A stretch of DNA of 64,000 nt from Adiantum capillus-veneris (GCA_014529385.2 CM043961.1:17102978-17166977), one strand, 5' to 3'. Shown: positions 32,899-44,853, counted from the stretch's first letter. Notes: generated by a model not told the origin, from the sequence alone. Made by a program: numbers and translations.

Positions 32899-33860
32899 CT
32901 AATGAACTATGTAGGCAATCTTTAGTGGAATAGGATGAAATATATCAGGGATTGCTAGGTTAAGAATTCCGAGGATTCGACGGTCTGTGATTTGTAACAA
33001 CATCACATAAACAAGGCCTGCTGCAAATGCGTCTCTGAAGATTAGAAGAACTTTGTTGGAAATTGTTGCACCTTGTACCTTGTGTCCATTCATGACGTAT
33101 GCAAGTGTCAAGGAGAATGTGGATTTATGGTATTATGTTCATCACTGAAGCTCGCTTATGCGTTTGACAAAGCAACATATTTTTTCTAGTACAATGAATG
33201 AGGACAGTAATACATGTAACTTGACCTTCTGTAGTTTGTGTTATGTTGCACCATTTACTACACTGATTGTCAAGTCAATGTTTTCAGTGACCATGCAATG
33301 AGCATCAATTGCGATTGAGTCCAACTCATTGAACTTAGGCCGGTCTAAGAGCCATTGTTGAAGTACATTTATGTCTCTCGCATTTTTCTTCATCTTGATC
33401 TGTATAATGTCAGTTTGACTAGACAAATTATTCAAGGAAAGGGTATTGCAGTACTAAACATTTGATCTATAAGTATATATTATCGTAGTGAAGTTGTTGA
33501 TGTAGTCATGTACATGCGCGTCATCTATAATACAGATATACCCAAGGTACAATCGATCTCCAGTATGGTCGGTTTCTTGTCATGAATCATGGTCAATAAC
33601 TCAAGTGGTTCAGGGTCTCTGACATTTCTTACAAAGCATAACATCTTGTAGAAAGTTGTGTGTAGCCAATGGACTTAGCTTGTAATATGTCATGTGTAAC
33701 AAAGTTCTTGTGCATGATTAAAAACTCGGGGTAGTTGGGCAAGGTCACCAAGCAAGACAACACATTTCTTGCTGAAAGGGTCTCCCAATGTACCGCTTGT
33801 TACATTGACAATTTGTTTAAGGACAAAATAAAAAGTCGTTCGTGCTAGCATGGATAGCTC
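32899..33860 (-). pseudogene. Pif1-family DNA helicase relic
   Basis: On the minus strand, the ATPase motif II region reads CVVLLGDLAQLPRVFNHA (~33750-33805). Further on is a segment ATENIDL-like: CMVTENIDLTISVVNGAT (33241-33294), comparable with the Pif1 'ML..N.D...GLVNG' block. The C-terminal motif is AYVMNGHKVQGATI (~33070-33110), with YVMLLQITDRRILGIL (32955-33002). These are in the Pif1 order. I see no Walker A segment. Stops and frame changes show it is dead. Such helicases come from Helitrons and from host Pif1 genes; I see no Helitron Rep or hairpin end here, so the source is open. Confidence 0.65.
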
Positions 33861-33889
33861 ATGTGTGAAGGGTGCTCACGACAAATAGA

Positions 33890-34569
33890 TATATTTTTGG
33901 CTAGCATAAGCACATATTCCTTGCTGCAAATAAACGCTTTGTGACTTGGCCTTAATTGGATATACCCACACTTGCCTAGAGCAATCATTAATAAAAGTCA
34001 CAAAGTAAAACTGGTTCCTAAAAGAGTTTGCATAGAACCGTCCTTGGGAAATTTACAACATTGCATTTATTCCAAAACGTAGCCTTTTATTTACATGTCT
34101 TCATGGTGCCTAAAGAGGTGGCAACAAACCAATCATATTACATTTCAAACTGGCCAAATTCAAATGACCAAAACCTACATATCTTCGTTTTTGACCTGAA
34201 ATAGCCTTAGAATTTATTTTTTTTTGGTAAAACTTCCACACATTTCTTGTAAACATTGAGCTTATGTAAGCACAAACTTGAAAAAGTGCCAACTACCACA
34301 TTTGTATCACCAAAACTGAGATCAGACATGAAATATTTGACATCCACAAACTTGGCTACAATACCAAGGTTGGGAAGTACACATGCAAAACAAAACTTCT
34401 TCTTGATCCCATGCAAATATAAAGCATTAGTGTGTGAAAGAAGTGCAACATCAATAGTACGCACAAATTTACTAGGAGGGTTTTGAGTGAGAATACCTTT
34501 TTTACGGCAAAGTGTAGAGAGTGTGTAAGGACACTCCAGTAAAAGAGAGCCTACCAAGTGTGCGCACAA
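33890..34569 (-). pseudogene. Copia GAG-pre-integrase/integrase relic
   Basis: The minus-strand frame 34207-34569 has ALYLHGIKKKFCFACVLPNL and LGIVAKFVDVKYFMSDLSFG, followed (34110-34250) by YVGFGHLNLASLKCN and the Leu-Pro-Pro-Leu end of the GAG-pre-integrase block. It then reads YFVTFINDCSRQVWVY-like sequence near 33950-34010, the start of a copia integrase. It resembles the copia pol at 21730-22310 in motif content. No LTRs are visible around it. Confidence 0.75.
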
Positions 34570-35100
34570 AGATGTGATAACTTGCTACGAAAGTTCAGAA
34601 TATGGAACTAAATTCCCTAAGCACTTTTGAAGGTGGCATTACTCTTTTGGCACTTTTGAGCCCTAAATTCACCTTCTTAGCCACATTCGCATTGCTCAAT
34701 CCTTTCACTATTTGTCCTTTGTCTCTCTCAAATGGCTAATTGTAGTGTGACAACGTCAATTTAAGTAGACTAAAAGTTAGATTGGACACATTAACTTGCC
34801 TTCCAAATCATAATTGTCCTCGACTATGCTATATACAATAGAAAGGAACAAGGTCCATTAACGGATCCACTTTTAGCACTAGGCATCATTCTAAAGTAGA
34901 TGACCAATCTATGCAATATTTGGGAGATAAATTGCGGCACATACATCGTATCATTGCACCATGAACACTATTTCACATTAGGTTACAAATCAACTTGATA
35001 CTTGGAAGAAACCTTATGTCACAAGTTTGTAACTTTTTGTATGCGTGAAGTTAACCTTGAAAACATACATGAGAACAATCAAATGACATAAGGAGTTTGA
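34570..35100 (-). repeat. Diverged chromovirus 3' UTR and LTR start, minus orientation
   Basis: The reverse complement of ~34795-34930 shows words of the chromovirus 3' region (GGTCATCTACTTT; CATAGTCGAGGACAATTATGATT) followed by a purine-poor join to TGTGTCCAATCTAAC at ~34795, comparable with the LTR start TGTCATAAAATCTAA. It lies where the 3' end of the minus-strand chromovirus at 35101 should be. No gene otherwise. Confidence 0.5.
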
Positions 35101-36200
35101 TTAATACATTTGAGAGAAATCATCATAAGCATATACAAGAGGCATATTATTCTTCATATTATTCTTGAAAATGAGCCTCTTGCATCCATTTAGTATCTTC
35201 AAAAAGATTATAGTTAAACGTAATGAGATACTTATGTGATACCTTACCATTTCGTAGAACTTTACCTTCGTGACATAGGTACTTTTTAATCGAAAATCAA
35301 ATGTTGAAGGATCTTCCACTACAAAATCTGTTGGTTATGTGCCTTTGTAAGCCTTAAGCAAACAGACATGTAATGCATGGGGAATCTGCCAATGTAAATC
35401 TGAATTTGACATGGACACAAAATCATTGTGTGCCAATTTAGCATAGTAATTTTGATGAGCTGTCTAGCTTTCCTTACCAAATTTTGTTCGTATTATGCCT
35501 TAAATGAGATTTGGAAAAGTTTAGGAGTACCGAAACTCTTCTCCAAAATGAAGAGTTCGTCTATGCTTGTCAGCTACAACCTTATGCTTTTGTTGTGCAA
35601 TGTGAGAGCATTGTGAAAGTCATTTCTATGACAACAAACATCCTCCCATGCATTTTCAAAATTGGAGAGACTTTTGATCTTCCTTCTATTATCTCACAAG
35701 ATATCTTACTGGTAATGTACAAGAGGAAAATACTTGTATTCTTCTACCATCCCATAGGCATTTGTAGGATGAAGAGCATCCCAAGAAGATAATGTGTCCA
35801 TGTATCCATGGCATGTAAGATAGCTAAGAACTCTTTTCCCTAAATGCCAAGGGTAATCTCTTTAGGGTGAAAACCAAGACTCTCATTATGAAATAGTATG
35901 CTCTTCTTGAAGGAGAACAACTCCAAGGTAATCATTGCAAGTATCATAATGAACCTCATATAGCTTCGAGAGGTTAGACAACGCTAACACAATTGATATG
36001 TGACATTTTCTTTGATCACAGGGAAAGTTGTTTATCCATAAGAGTCCATTGATATTGAATGGGATTCTTGGTTAAGTCAAGGAGTGGAGGGACTATGCAC
36101 ATGCCGTCTAGAAGCCTTGCATGGAATTGTTGCTTTAGGGTAGAGAAGTCTATTCTTTTGTAGATAATGGATTTGAGATGTCATCCCCAAAACTTGGCTA
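35101..36200 (-). pseudogene. Chromovirus relic: RT end, RNase H, integrase C-terminus, chromodomain
   Basis: Minus-strand reading from 36200 downward gives the RT/RNase H join (LLDLTKNPIQYQWTLMDKQ; YDTCNDYLGVVLLQE; KEFLAILHAMDTWTHYLLG). The integrase catalytic part is missing. Next come EIIEGRSKVSPILKMHGRMF (~35640-35700), a segment like KVVADKHRRTLHFGEEF, the HALHVCLLKAYKG block (~35340-35380), VVEDPSTFD, and a chromodomain-like NLFEDTKWMQEA (~35170-35200) with VYAYDD at the end. Motif by motif it matches 1-1024 plus 3714-4911, so it is the same family, more decayed and internally deleted. Confidence 0.8.
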
Positions 36201-36959
36201 TATTTTTCTCAATAGACTTGTTGCCCTAGCTTGAGGCTTCTCCATGTTGTGTGAACATTAGAAAGAAATTGCTTCATACTAGAAATTATACATGCTTTCC
36301 AGGTTTCGGAGCCTCTTCTTTGGATTGAAGAGCAATCCAAAATTGGCAAGCTAATTTATGGAGCTACATAGGAACGTACCTTAGCTGTAGAGATTTTGTG
36401 AATTCTTCCTCTCTAAAGGTAGCATCAAACTATTGGATGAAACTTAGAACCCTGCCAATGTCGCCAAAAGTTTCAGCATAGGAGCGGAAGGTTATGCTTC
36501 TTGCTCCTTCCTTGAATTTCTCCAAATATCGAGCTTTCTTCAAGCACCATGAGAATGACAATGTCTGCCGTGCTTTTAAAGACAATTTCCTTGGGGGTGA
36601 TTCACTTTCTAAACCATATAAACTTGGAGACAAAGGAGGAGGAGAAGAGGAAGGAGATATGATATCTTTTCATCTCCCTCATTATAAGGAGGAGAATCAG
36701 GACTTGGTGACATCTTCTTCATAGGAGGGGAAGGAGATGTCTTCTTATGGCGTCCCCTTGGATGAACATTCCCTTCATCTACACCCTCAAGTCTATTGTC
36801 TCATCCACATGAGATCTCTCTCTATTGATTGAAGAATTTCTATGCGCCTGCATGTATATCCATTGTCTTAAAGGACTTCTTCCTCTTCTCTTAGGAAAAT
36901 GTCTTGCCTAATAAAAAAAGTATAACGTCTGCATTAATCTCACATGCACACATGTATTT

Positions 36960-36999
<40 letters not shown>

Positions 37000-37831
37000 G
37001 GAGGGAGGGCCGGATTTATGGAGCCCACCCCCTCCACCCTCCAAAAGAATTATATTAATTCAACACTCTACTAGAGAGATTTGGAACCAATGCACTTGTT
37101 ACTAGCCATGCACATCCCGGATCAAGAAGATTGACTACTCCAATATTCGATAGCATAACGTTTGTCGATAATAATCTCTTCTAAAACCTGTGAAGATTGA
37201 AGTGACTTTCATATTTGATCATATATAGAATCTGTTCAGATAAATAGTTTTGCCTAAAGTGCATCGCAACTTCATCGCTATGGAGACTGGAGAAGAGGGA
37301 GTACAAGAGAAGAGCTTTGAGAGGAGCCCAAAGTGGAGAGATTAGCCCTCTTCAATCCAAATTGGCATGCACCAAAAAGTAGCTAAAAACTTGACAAAGG
37401 AGCCCCACTTTGTCGGTGTAATGGAGTGGCTTAGGGGGAGAATGGGGTTGCTTGACCACCACACAATCCACAACACCCCTACTACCAAGATCATTTCATT
37501 TACACTTGATGTGTTGAAGAATGATGCGATCATTTCACAATCTACTTAAACTCATGGGCCCAGGAGAGGTGAGTATCCCAATCATGTAGAGTGCTATAAA
37601 ACAACGAGAATGGTATATGCTGAAACTTATTGGTGTATGAATGCCCCGCCTTCAACCAAGACTTGGCATTAAGTTATTGAGCTTGTACGCCAAATTCCAA
37701 ACGTAAAGGAGAGTGCTTTCAAATCCTTCTTGGAAAGGAAATGCAGCATTTAAGGATGTCATATCTATATTAAGAAATTTGATTTATACCTATATTTCTT
37801 CAAATTTTTGTAGGATTTAGATCTTTGTCTT
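36201..37831. other. Unassigned spacer with a (GA)n tract
   Basis: No recognisable domain. A GA microsatellite lies at 36963-36998. Frames of 60-76 codons (36494-36724, 37342-37549) look like chance openings. Confidence 0.4.
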
Positions 37832-37861
37832 TGAGAGAGAGAGAGAGAGAGAGAGAAGCAA

Positions 37862-37998
37862 AAGAAGAAGAAGAAGAAGAGTTTTAACATCGTAGGAAAC
37901 TATCCCAAGAGACCTTAGAGATCTAGCCGACGAAGAGTTGAACTCAAGACCTGTTATTCTAGGGGGAAATGGCATAACCAAACTGCCACACTTGGGTG
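37862..37998 (-). repeat. tRNA-derived SINE-like unit, copy 1
   Basis: On the minus strand, TGGCAGTTTGGTTATGCC (plus 37971-37988) resembles a tRNA/pol III A box, and TTGAGTTCAACTC about 25-30 bases on (plus 37934-37946) a B box. A short body and a (TTC)n tail (plus (AAG)n, 37862-37880) end it. The A box, B box and simple-repeat tail are the layout of plant tRNA-derived SINEs. A second copy lies ~210 bases away. Confidence 0.6.
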
Positions 37999-38032
37999 AT
38001 GGAAAGGTTATACCATTTTCCTCTTTTTATTA

Positions 38033-38039
38033 GCGCGCG

Positions 38040-38072
<33 letters not shown>
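38033..38072. repeat. (GC)n-(AC)n microsatellite
   Basis: GCGCGC run followed by a CA/AC run, between the two SINE-like units. Confidence 0.97.
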
Positions 38073-38075
38073 TTG

Positions 38076-38198
38076 AGAAGAAGAGAGTTTTAACATCGAA
38101 GGAAACTATCCCAAGAGCCCTTAAAATCTGGCCGACGAGGAGTTGAACTCAAGACCTGTTATTCAAGAGGGAAATGGAATAACCAATCTACAACACTT

Positions 38199-38203
<5 letters not shown>
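38076..38203 (-). repeat. tRNA-derived SINE-like unit, copy 2
   Basis: About 85% similar by eye to copy 1 over GTTTTAACATCG, GAAACTATCCCAAGAG, GGAGTTGAACTCAAGACCTG and the A-box region ending CACTTGGGTGA. Same orientation. A GA microsatellite adjoins its 5' side (38203-38241). Confidence 0.6.

Positions 38204-38241
<38 letters not shown>
38203..38241. repeat. (GA)n microsatellite
   Basis: Pure GA run next to the second SINE-like unit. Confidence 0.97.
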
Positions 38242-38244
<3 letters not shown>

Positions 38245-38932
38245 GGATTTGAATAAAGAGAAAATAGCTTTTCCCAAGCCTGCCTTCAGCATATGAAGAG
38301 AAAATATCTTTTTCCAAGTCTTCCCTTTAGCATTTCTCCTGGCTTGCCGAACTACTGTGTAGCTGTACGAAATACCACCAAATACCCACACAAGGGCCCA
38401 CAGAAAATAGTAGTACCTGAGTTTTTATTGAGGTAAGAAAATTTACTCAGGTGGTATTAAGGGGTTACCACTTGGTGATGTCAGAAGTACATGCACACAT
38501 AATTATATTCACATAAAAACGAAAAAGAACCATGGATTTGACCAACCATCAGGTAAATAATATCACTTCCCCCATTTCCAGAAAATTTTATGCTCATAAA
38601 TGCTGGCTCATGACCAGCATCAATGTCCACAAAGATACAAAATCTCAGGCACAGCTTTCACATTGATTGATTTCTTTGTGCCCTCAACTAAGATGAAGCG
38701 AAGAGCATTCTCAATGAACCATGCTGCGATGAGAAAATGCCCCATCTGGAACAATTTGATTTTCTTATAAACAATGCCACCGTTAGTGGTATATCTGCAT
38801 AGGTGTTGATCTGTTGGAGTTGTGACACAACTAGATATGAATAGTAAGCATCTGCAAGAGAAGCATAGAAAACCTTTAATTTTATTCAAGGTTCATTCTT
38901 TGGGAAGTCCAACACCATCAAGCCGAGAAATG

Positions 38933-38972
<40 letters not shown>

Positions 38973-39242
38973 CTCCTCACGTTACACAGGTTTACAAGCC
39001 AATAGACTACCATCTGCAAACATTTCTTCTTCTCAGTGGACACTCCCCAGCGCCTGTCAAGGCTCCTCCAGGCATTGTTCCTTTATGGAGTTCAAACAGA
39101 GATGAGATTCCTCTTGCTGTACTTATGGCACAGTTCAAGGAGGATTTTCTACCTCTTGGGTATGATAAAATTGTATATGTTACAAGACCTAAGAGACTGG
39201 GAGCCAACAATTAGTTTTTTGATGGTGTATTTTGTGGATTTT

Positions 39243-39277
<35 letters not shown>

Positions 39278-40335
39278 GGGAGAGAGAGAGAGAGACTATG
39301 CGATAGCCCAGCTGCTGCAAGCTAGCTCGCTGCCTTCTCTCACCGTCAGCCTCACCTTTTCGTGTTATTGCCGGAAATGTCTCCTTGCCTCCCTTGGTTC
39401 AGCTTGGTTGAGCTTCTCCTCTCACGCTTTCTAGCAGAAACCTTGAGCATGCATGCGGACTGACCTCTTATGAGCTCTTTTCTCTTGGGCTTGTTTAAAA
39501 CTTGAGTCCTAGCTCTCCCAGCTTGGATATCATCTGCAAATCTCTGGTTTGCTCCCAGTGGTTCCTTCTCACCCATCCTCGTCTTCAAATGTTTGGTGTG
39601 GTCTCTTTGGTTGGAGCCTAGTTATCAGACATGGCTTTCAGAGCCTCATGTATAAGTGACACAGAGGCTTCTCTTGCTCAGCTGTTATTATTGGTGGAGA
39701 TACCTGCTTGTCTGATTCTCTATTGCTGATCTTTCAAAAGCTATTGAGAATTCCCTCTCTTTACATGAAACATGTTTGCAATATTGATGCACCCATAGCG
39801 TGTCGACATCAGATAAAAGGTAAATCAAAGGTTTGCCATCCAGTTCGGTGGAGCTGTATGGTTTATGCTAGAGCCAGGAACAAACAAATGCAATTTGGTA
39901 CCAGACAAGGTGAACAGGAGGGGGTTTTTGAAGCTAATAATGGTACTTAATGTGCTTATCAGAGTTGATGGTTGCAAAGCCCCAAAATAAGCTCTGATTG
40001 CAGATGGGGTATTGGACTTTGTCCTCATGATGGAGGTCTACATGGTGGACTTCACTGCTCCAGAAACAGAGTACTAGGCACAAAGTTATGCTCTTTTGAA
40101 CTTGATTAAGAAAAAGTTCTTTTGAAGTTTTTTAAGAATTTCTGTGAGGCTACCACGTGGCGGGCCAATAAACCGATAGGCATAATGGAAGGACCCCTTT
40201 GTGGGGTTTATATATAAAGCGGCGATAGCTCTATGGACATCCCAATGGGGAGAGAGCTCTCTTTGGGCGTGAGCTTTTCGGGGCACAACTTTTCATGGTC
40301 ATAGCTTTTGGGGCGCCTGTTTTTGGGCCTCTTCT
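38242..40335. other. Unassigned region with GA and poly-G tracts
   Basis: No domain recognised on either strand. GA microsatellite at 38937-38970; 32 consecutive G at 39245-39276 followed by GA. The minus frame 38620-38889 (hydrophobic middle, GHFLIAAWFIENALRFI) and the plus frame 39022-39214 are open but I cannot name them. A TATATATAAAG box with downstream purines lies near 40208 and may belong to an LTR. Confidence 0.4.
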
Positions 40336-40339
40336 ACCT

Positions 40340-40752
40340 TCAAATAGATAGCAAAGGCACCTCTCCTGGCAGATGAGCTTGGGAGCACAGCGAGATAGTC
40401 CTCTCTCTATAGTGCTTCCAAGCCAATCTGCCAAAGAGAGGCCCTAGCAGTCTCTTTATACGCCCTTCACCTAAAAGCATACAAAGTGAAAAGCTATGCT
40501 CTCAAAAGCTCCAAACCAGAAATCAAGCGCCATGATCTGGTTCCATGTTCTACGGCTTGTATGTATAGATGCCGCATCAGTAAGGGTTCCCCGTTTATCG
40601 GGCCCATCTGTACCATAGCCACGTCAACAGTTTGTTCACTTTATTCTTTTTAAAGTTCAAGGCCGGTCGGCTATAATTTGCAAGTTGGAGGGTCAGGTAG
40701 ATTTAAAAACCTTAACCCTCCAATGTGCCACATAACAATCTTGTGACAAACC
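40340..40752 (-). repeat. LTR-like block, minus orientation
   Basis: Its reverse complement begins TGTCACAAGATTG, contains GGGTTAAGG...CAACTTGCA words like those of the LTRs at 40939 and 61793, and has a TATA-like GGCGTATAAAGAG. Similarity is patchy and the far end is not defined. Confidence 0.4.
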
Positions 40753-40938
40753 CCACACTTGAAAGAATAGTAATCGCCCTCGATTATGCTTGCAAAAGAG
40801 ACAAAGGACAAAAACTAGATTAGTAGACACCGACTCTTAAGTACTCATGTGCTAGAGTGCACACATCCAGAAGACAACAATCATTGAGTGTTCATGTCAC
40901 AAACTGATCATGTGCCATGCCTAAACTGGAAGATGTTT

Positions 40939-41651
40939 TGTGACAAATTGCTTACCTATGTCAAGCCACTGAAGACCCAAAGGGTTAGGACTCCCCGAGC
41001 CTAACCCTAGCCAACTTGCATATTCCGGCCGAGGGGCCTAAACCCTAGCAGAAACAAAAGAAGAAGAAGAAGAAGAAGGACTGGCCAACTTACAGGTTCT
41101 TGCCGAGTGGCCTAAAGACAAAAGGGGTTAGGACTTTAAAATGCTAACCCTATCAACTTGCAGAACATTGGCAAAGGGGCCTAAAATCTAAGTAAAGTAA
41201 GACACTACACACACAATCAAAGATGGCATAGACATTAGAGACATAATGACGTGGCATGTTGTACGGAAGGCACACAAATTGCAAAAAGCTGCTGATGTGG
41301 CGCTACGGACAGCCCCTGTGGGTGCTAGCTTTTGGGGACCAGATGCTTTTAGAGCGTACTGCTTTTCGTGTAACTGCTTTTGGCTGGCCAAGGGCCTTTA
41401 AATATGTACTAAGGGCTCACTCTCTGGCATTCTACTGTGTGGAGATGTAGAGCAGAGCCGCACGTGTTGTATATGAAGCAATATAAAGAAATACCGAAAA
41501 GGGCACCACATTTAGAGGCCAGTGCACTCTAGGGGTGAAACTACCACTCCGTGTCTCGTGTGAAGTCTCTTTTTCAGTTCACTTGTTTTGAACTGTCTAA
41601 AAGACTAATCAATCTGTTCTTTTCAATTGGCATGTGATGTCGTCCCATTAC
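40939..41651 (+). repeat. LTR, family of 61793-62512
   Basis: Starts TGTGACAAATTG and ends CCCATTACA. Collinear with 61793-62512: CACTGAAGACC, CCTAACCCTAGCCAACTTGC, GGGCCTTTAAATATG (TATA region), CTCTGGCATTCTAC, GCAATATAAAGAAA, TCCGTGTCTCGT, TTCTTTTCAATTGG. It lacks the primer-binding site seen after the other copy, but the next ~20 bases (GTGCTTTTCTAAACGCAT) match that copy's leader, so a short deletion removed the primer site. An (AAG)n tract is at 41060-41077. Confidence 0.75.
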
Positions 41652-41703
41652 AGCATGTGCTTTTCTAAACGCATACCGGTCCCTCAAGAGTAGACAGAGC
41701 AAG

Positions 41704-42340
41704 ATGGCGCTTCCGGAATCTAGAGAAATTTTTTTCCCTTTTCGTGAAAGAAAATCGGACCTACATGAATCTACAGATGGAATTTTTGATCAAGCAATTG
41801 CGTTAATACTCAAAAACATATCTATCAGGTTGAAGTTCGTCGGATTAGGTGAGCGATTTACTTTCCGATCATACCAGGCCTATAGGACTGCAACCCCAAA
41901 ATTCTGTTTTTATTCACTGATTCCTGTGTTATTTACAGATTGCAAAGGCTTCATGAATCCTTAATACCGCATGCTATGCTCATTTCCTATGCAAATTAGT
42001 ATGATACAGATGCATCAATAAGTATTCAAATACGTGCGCGTATCCAATCGGTTCAAATATGAAAATTCTTTTATGCTTTATCAATCAACACCTGCTACCC
42101 AAATATATGAAAACCTAGTTTGTACTTCACTCACCAAACAGTATCAAGACAGTGCTCATATTTCATCATGTGTGTGTGTTTAACAGAGTGCCATACTCGG
42201 TAGATCAAAGCGTAGATCTACCTGCAAGGTCGTCATCTTCCTGTATTGTTGTGGAAGTTGTAGCGTCGAGGAATTTCCTCCACAAGTATACTCCGCCTTC
42301 CTTGGTTGGGGCAAGACACCAAAACTTCTTTGTGCTCTGA
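41704..42340 (+). other. Possible two-exon short gene, unrecognised
   Basis: An ATG at 41704 (MALPESREIFFPFRERKSD) opens a frame that reaches a donor-like AG/GTGAGC at 41849. After a pyrimidine-rich stretch, acceptor-like TTTAACAGAG ends at 42188, and the continued frame (VPYSVDQSVDLPARS...NFFVL) stops at 42338. The product would be about 98 residues. No family recognised, and the splice prediction is by eye; it could equally be retroelement leader DNA. Confidence 0.2.
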
Positions 42341-42565
42341 TGAATGTGTGTGCGTGATTGTTAGGGCTGCAAGATTGATGCATGCTACTGTTTCCGCTGT
42401 GCTCTTATATGCGCAATCAGAAGTGATTCCCTTTCCCTCTAACTCACTGAGATTGAATTAAAGTGAGCCCATGTGCCCTCCTTATTTTTGTCCGGCTCGG
42501 AGACTTATCCCCCATGCTTAGCAATATATTCTAATTTTATAGAGATTCCAACTTAGGCTTTATTC

Positions 42566-42862
42566 TGATGAGCGCGCGGCGGTGTGTGCAAGTGAAAGAG
42601 CACGCGAAGAAGTGCAGGGTGTGTACCTTGCAGAGGAGGCACTGTGTTGCAGGAGGGGAGCGCTAGCAGAACGAAAGAGGGAGAGAGGGAGATAGCGCAC
42701 GATATTGGAAGGGGGAATAAGTGAGTTAAAACTCACATTCCCTTTATTAATTTGTATAGGACCAATTTAAAGTTAGTGGCCAAGTTCAATGTGAACTTGG
42801 CCAAAGGTTAGTAACCTTTAAGTTCTACATTAAAGGAGGCCATTTGGGCCTTTAACCCAACA
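42566..42862 (-). repeat. 3' LTR of the split copia element
   Basis: 297 bp; on the minus strand from TGTTGGGTTAAAGG to CGCGCTCATCA. The minus-strand purine tract AAGTGGGAGGT is directly upstream (plus 42863-42873). Confidence 0.93.
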
Positions 42863-42897
42863 ACCTCCCACTTAAAGGCATAAATGGTGCCTTTAAG

Positions 42898-44356
42898 CTA
42901 CGTGACTTCCACCATCTCTATACATAGATGATGTTGTGCTTTGGATAAGCACTTAGTGAGAGCATATGCTGGATTTTGCGATGTATGGACCTTAACCAAT
43001 GTAATAAGGCCAATCTCAAGCACTTCTCGTATGAAGTGATACCGCACGTCAATATGCTTTGTGCGTGCATGAAACATGGCATTCTTTGCCAGACGTATGG
43101 CACTCTGGCTATCACAACCAAGCATAGGTGCCTTCGCAGGCAAACCAAACTCACTGCATAGGCGTGCTAACCAAATCGCTTCTTTAGAAGCCTCAGTGGC
43201 TGAAATATATTTAGCCTTTGTAGTAGACAATGCAACGAACTTTTGCAATCTAGAACACTATGAAACAGCACCTCCCGCAAGAGTAAATACATAGCCACTT
43301 GTAAATATCCATGTATCCACATCACCAGCCATGTCAGAGTCACAAAATCCCTTCAACTCCATTGGTCCTTTACCATAGCAGAGGCATTTGTTTTTAGTCC
43401 CTTTCAAGTACCTCATAATGGACTTCACTGCATCCCAGTGCAACCTGCCTGGATTAGCCATAAACCGGCTCACAACTCCCACTGCATGGGCTATGTCAGG
43501 CCTAGTAGCAACCATAGCATACATAAGTGAACCACAAGCTGAAGCGTAAGCCACACTTTGCATGTCATTGGCTTCTTCCTTTGACTTAGGACAATCATCC
43601 TTAGAGATTTTGACATATGGCTGTAATGGCACACCAAGAGGCTTTGCTTCAGCCATGTTAAATCTGTCCAACACCTTTTCAATGTACTTTTCTTGCGACA
43701 AATACAATAGGCGCTTGTCTCTTTGCCTTGTAACACGCACTCCAAGTATACGTTCAGCTGCCCCAAGGTCTTTCATTGAAAATGCAGATTTCAGCTGCCC
43801 TTTAAGAGCATCAACAATGCTTCTTTTCTTTGCAGCTATCAACATATCATCAACATAGAGCACGAGAATGATAGGGCTGCCATCCTCATCACGTTTGGTA
43901 TACAAACAATGGTCTGCATGGCTTCTTTTGTAACCATGTTTAAGCATGAAGCGATCAAACTTCTTGTACCATTGTCTACATGATTGTTTCAGCCCATACA
44001 AGCTTCTATCGAGCATACATACCAAATGTTCCTTGCCAGGAATAACAAAACCCTCGTGTTGCTTCATGTAAAGCTCTTCTTCCACATCACCATGCAAGAA
44101 AGCGGTATGTACATCCATTTGGTCCATTTCCAAATCAAGAGCAGCCACTATGGCAAACAATACACGCAAAGTGGTCATCTTCACAACAGGAGAGAACACT
44201 TCCTGAAAGTCTATGCCCTTGGTTTGAACATATCCCTTTGCAACTAGCCTTGCCTTATACTTGGGTTTTGCATCAACTGTCTTGATTTTATACACCTATT
44301 TGTTAGGAATAGCCTTCCTTCCTTTGGGCAATTCCACCAAATCCCAAGTATGATTA
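42898..44356 (-). pseudogene. Copia reverse transcriptase and RNase H
   Basis: RT is open for 345 codons (43258-44295): KARLVAKGYVQTKGIDFQEV, FSPVVKMTTLRVLFAIVAAL, DQMDVHTAFLHGD (first catalytic Asp), SLYGLKQSCRQWYKKFD, and the catalytic LYVDDMLIAA near 43840-43870. MKDLGAAERILGVRV, ATRPDIAHAVGVVSRFM and GFCDSDMAGDVDTW lead into RNase H. A stop at ~43258 precedes the rest of RNase H (42898-43248): ALSTTKAKYISATEASKEA, CDSQSAIRLAKN. Its N-terminus runs on to WDLVELPKGRKAIPNK with TAG at 44296-44298 (Trp expected), and is cut at 44356 by the inserted element. Confidence 0.94.
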
Positions 44357-44852
44357 TGTCACGTACACATCGAACCCTATGTGTCCGTGGACAAGCTACA
44401 GCATAACAGGGTGGGTTCAGCCAGTCTAGATTAGAGGTGATCTGACACTTTTGTGAGTCTATTCGTAGACCGTGCATGCCCAGTCACTTAGTGTAGATGC
44501 ATATCCTCTGGTTGTACACAGCATGATCATCAGTATTCCCATCAGAATCCATCAGATTCCATTAGGGGAATTTTCCAGTGCATTTAGCCTATTTTCCAGT
44601 GCATTTAGGCCACACTCTCCTGGGCGAGAGTGGTCTAGGGGTTTTACAACGTCTCTGGTGTTGTATCTCTCTTCTCTCTATCTCTCAGTCTCATACACTT
44701 GCACGCAGAGTGTCCACTCACTTTGTTCATGATCATAGCACTCTCCATTAAGAACGGAAGGCTCTCCCTTCCATAAGAACTAAAAGGAACCTTGAGCAAA
44801 TATGGATCACTCATCTTGAGAAAGTACAACATTCATTCCGTTGCACCTTACA
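44357..44852 (+). repeat. 5' LTR of the non-autonomous element (shortened)
   Basis: TGTCACGTACAC to GCACCTTACA, 496 bp. Against the 3' LTR it lacks about 650 bp of U3 between GCATTTAGCCTATTTTCC and the CACTCTC block, including the TATA-like AATATATAAG. Confidence 0.92.
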
Positions 44853-44853
44853 T

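Noticed and set aside
36430-36724. Overlapping 67- and 76-codon ORFs on opposite strands
   Set aside because: No recognisable domain, splice context or repetition elsewhere in the window.
38620-38889. Minus-strand 89-codon frame with a hydrophobic middle
   Set aside because: Could be an exon of a membrane protein, but no family is recognised and no splice structure is convincing.
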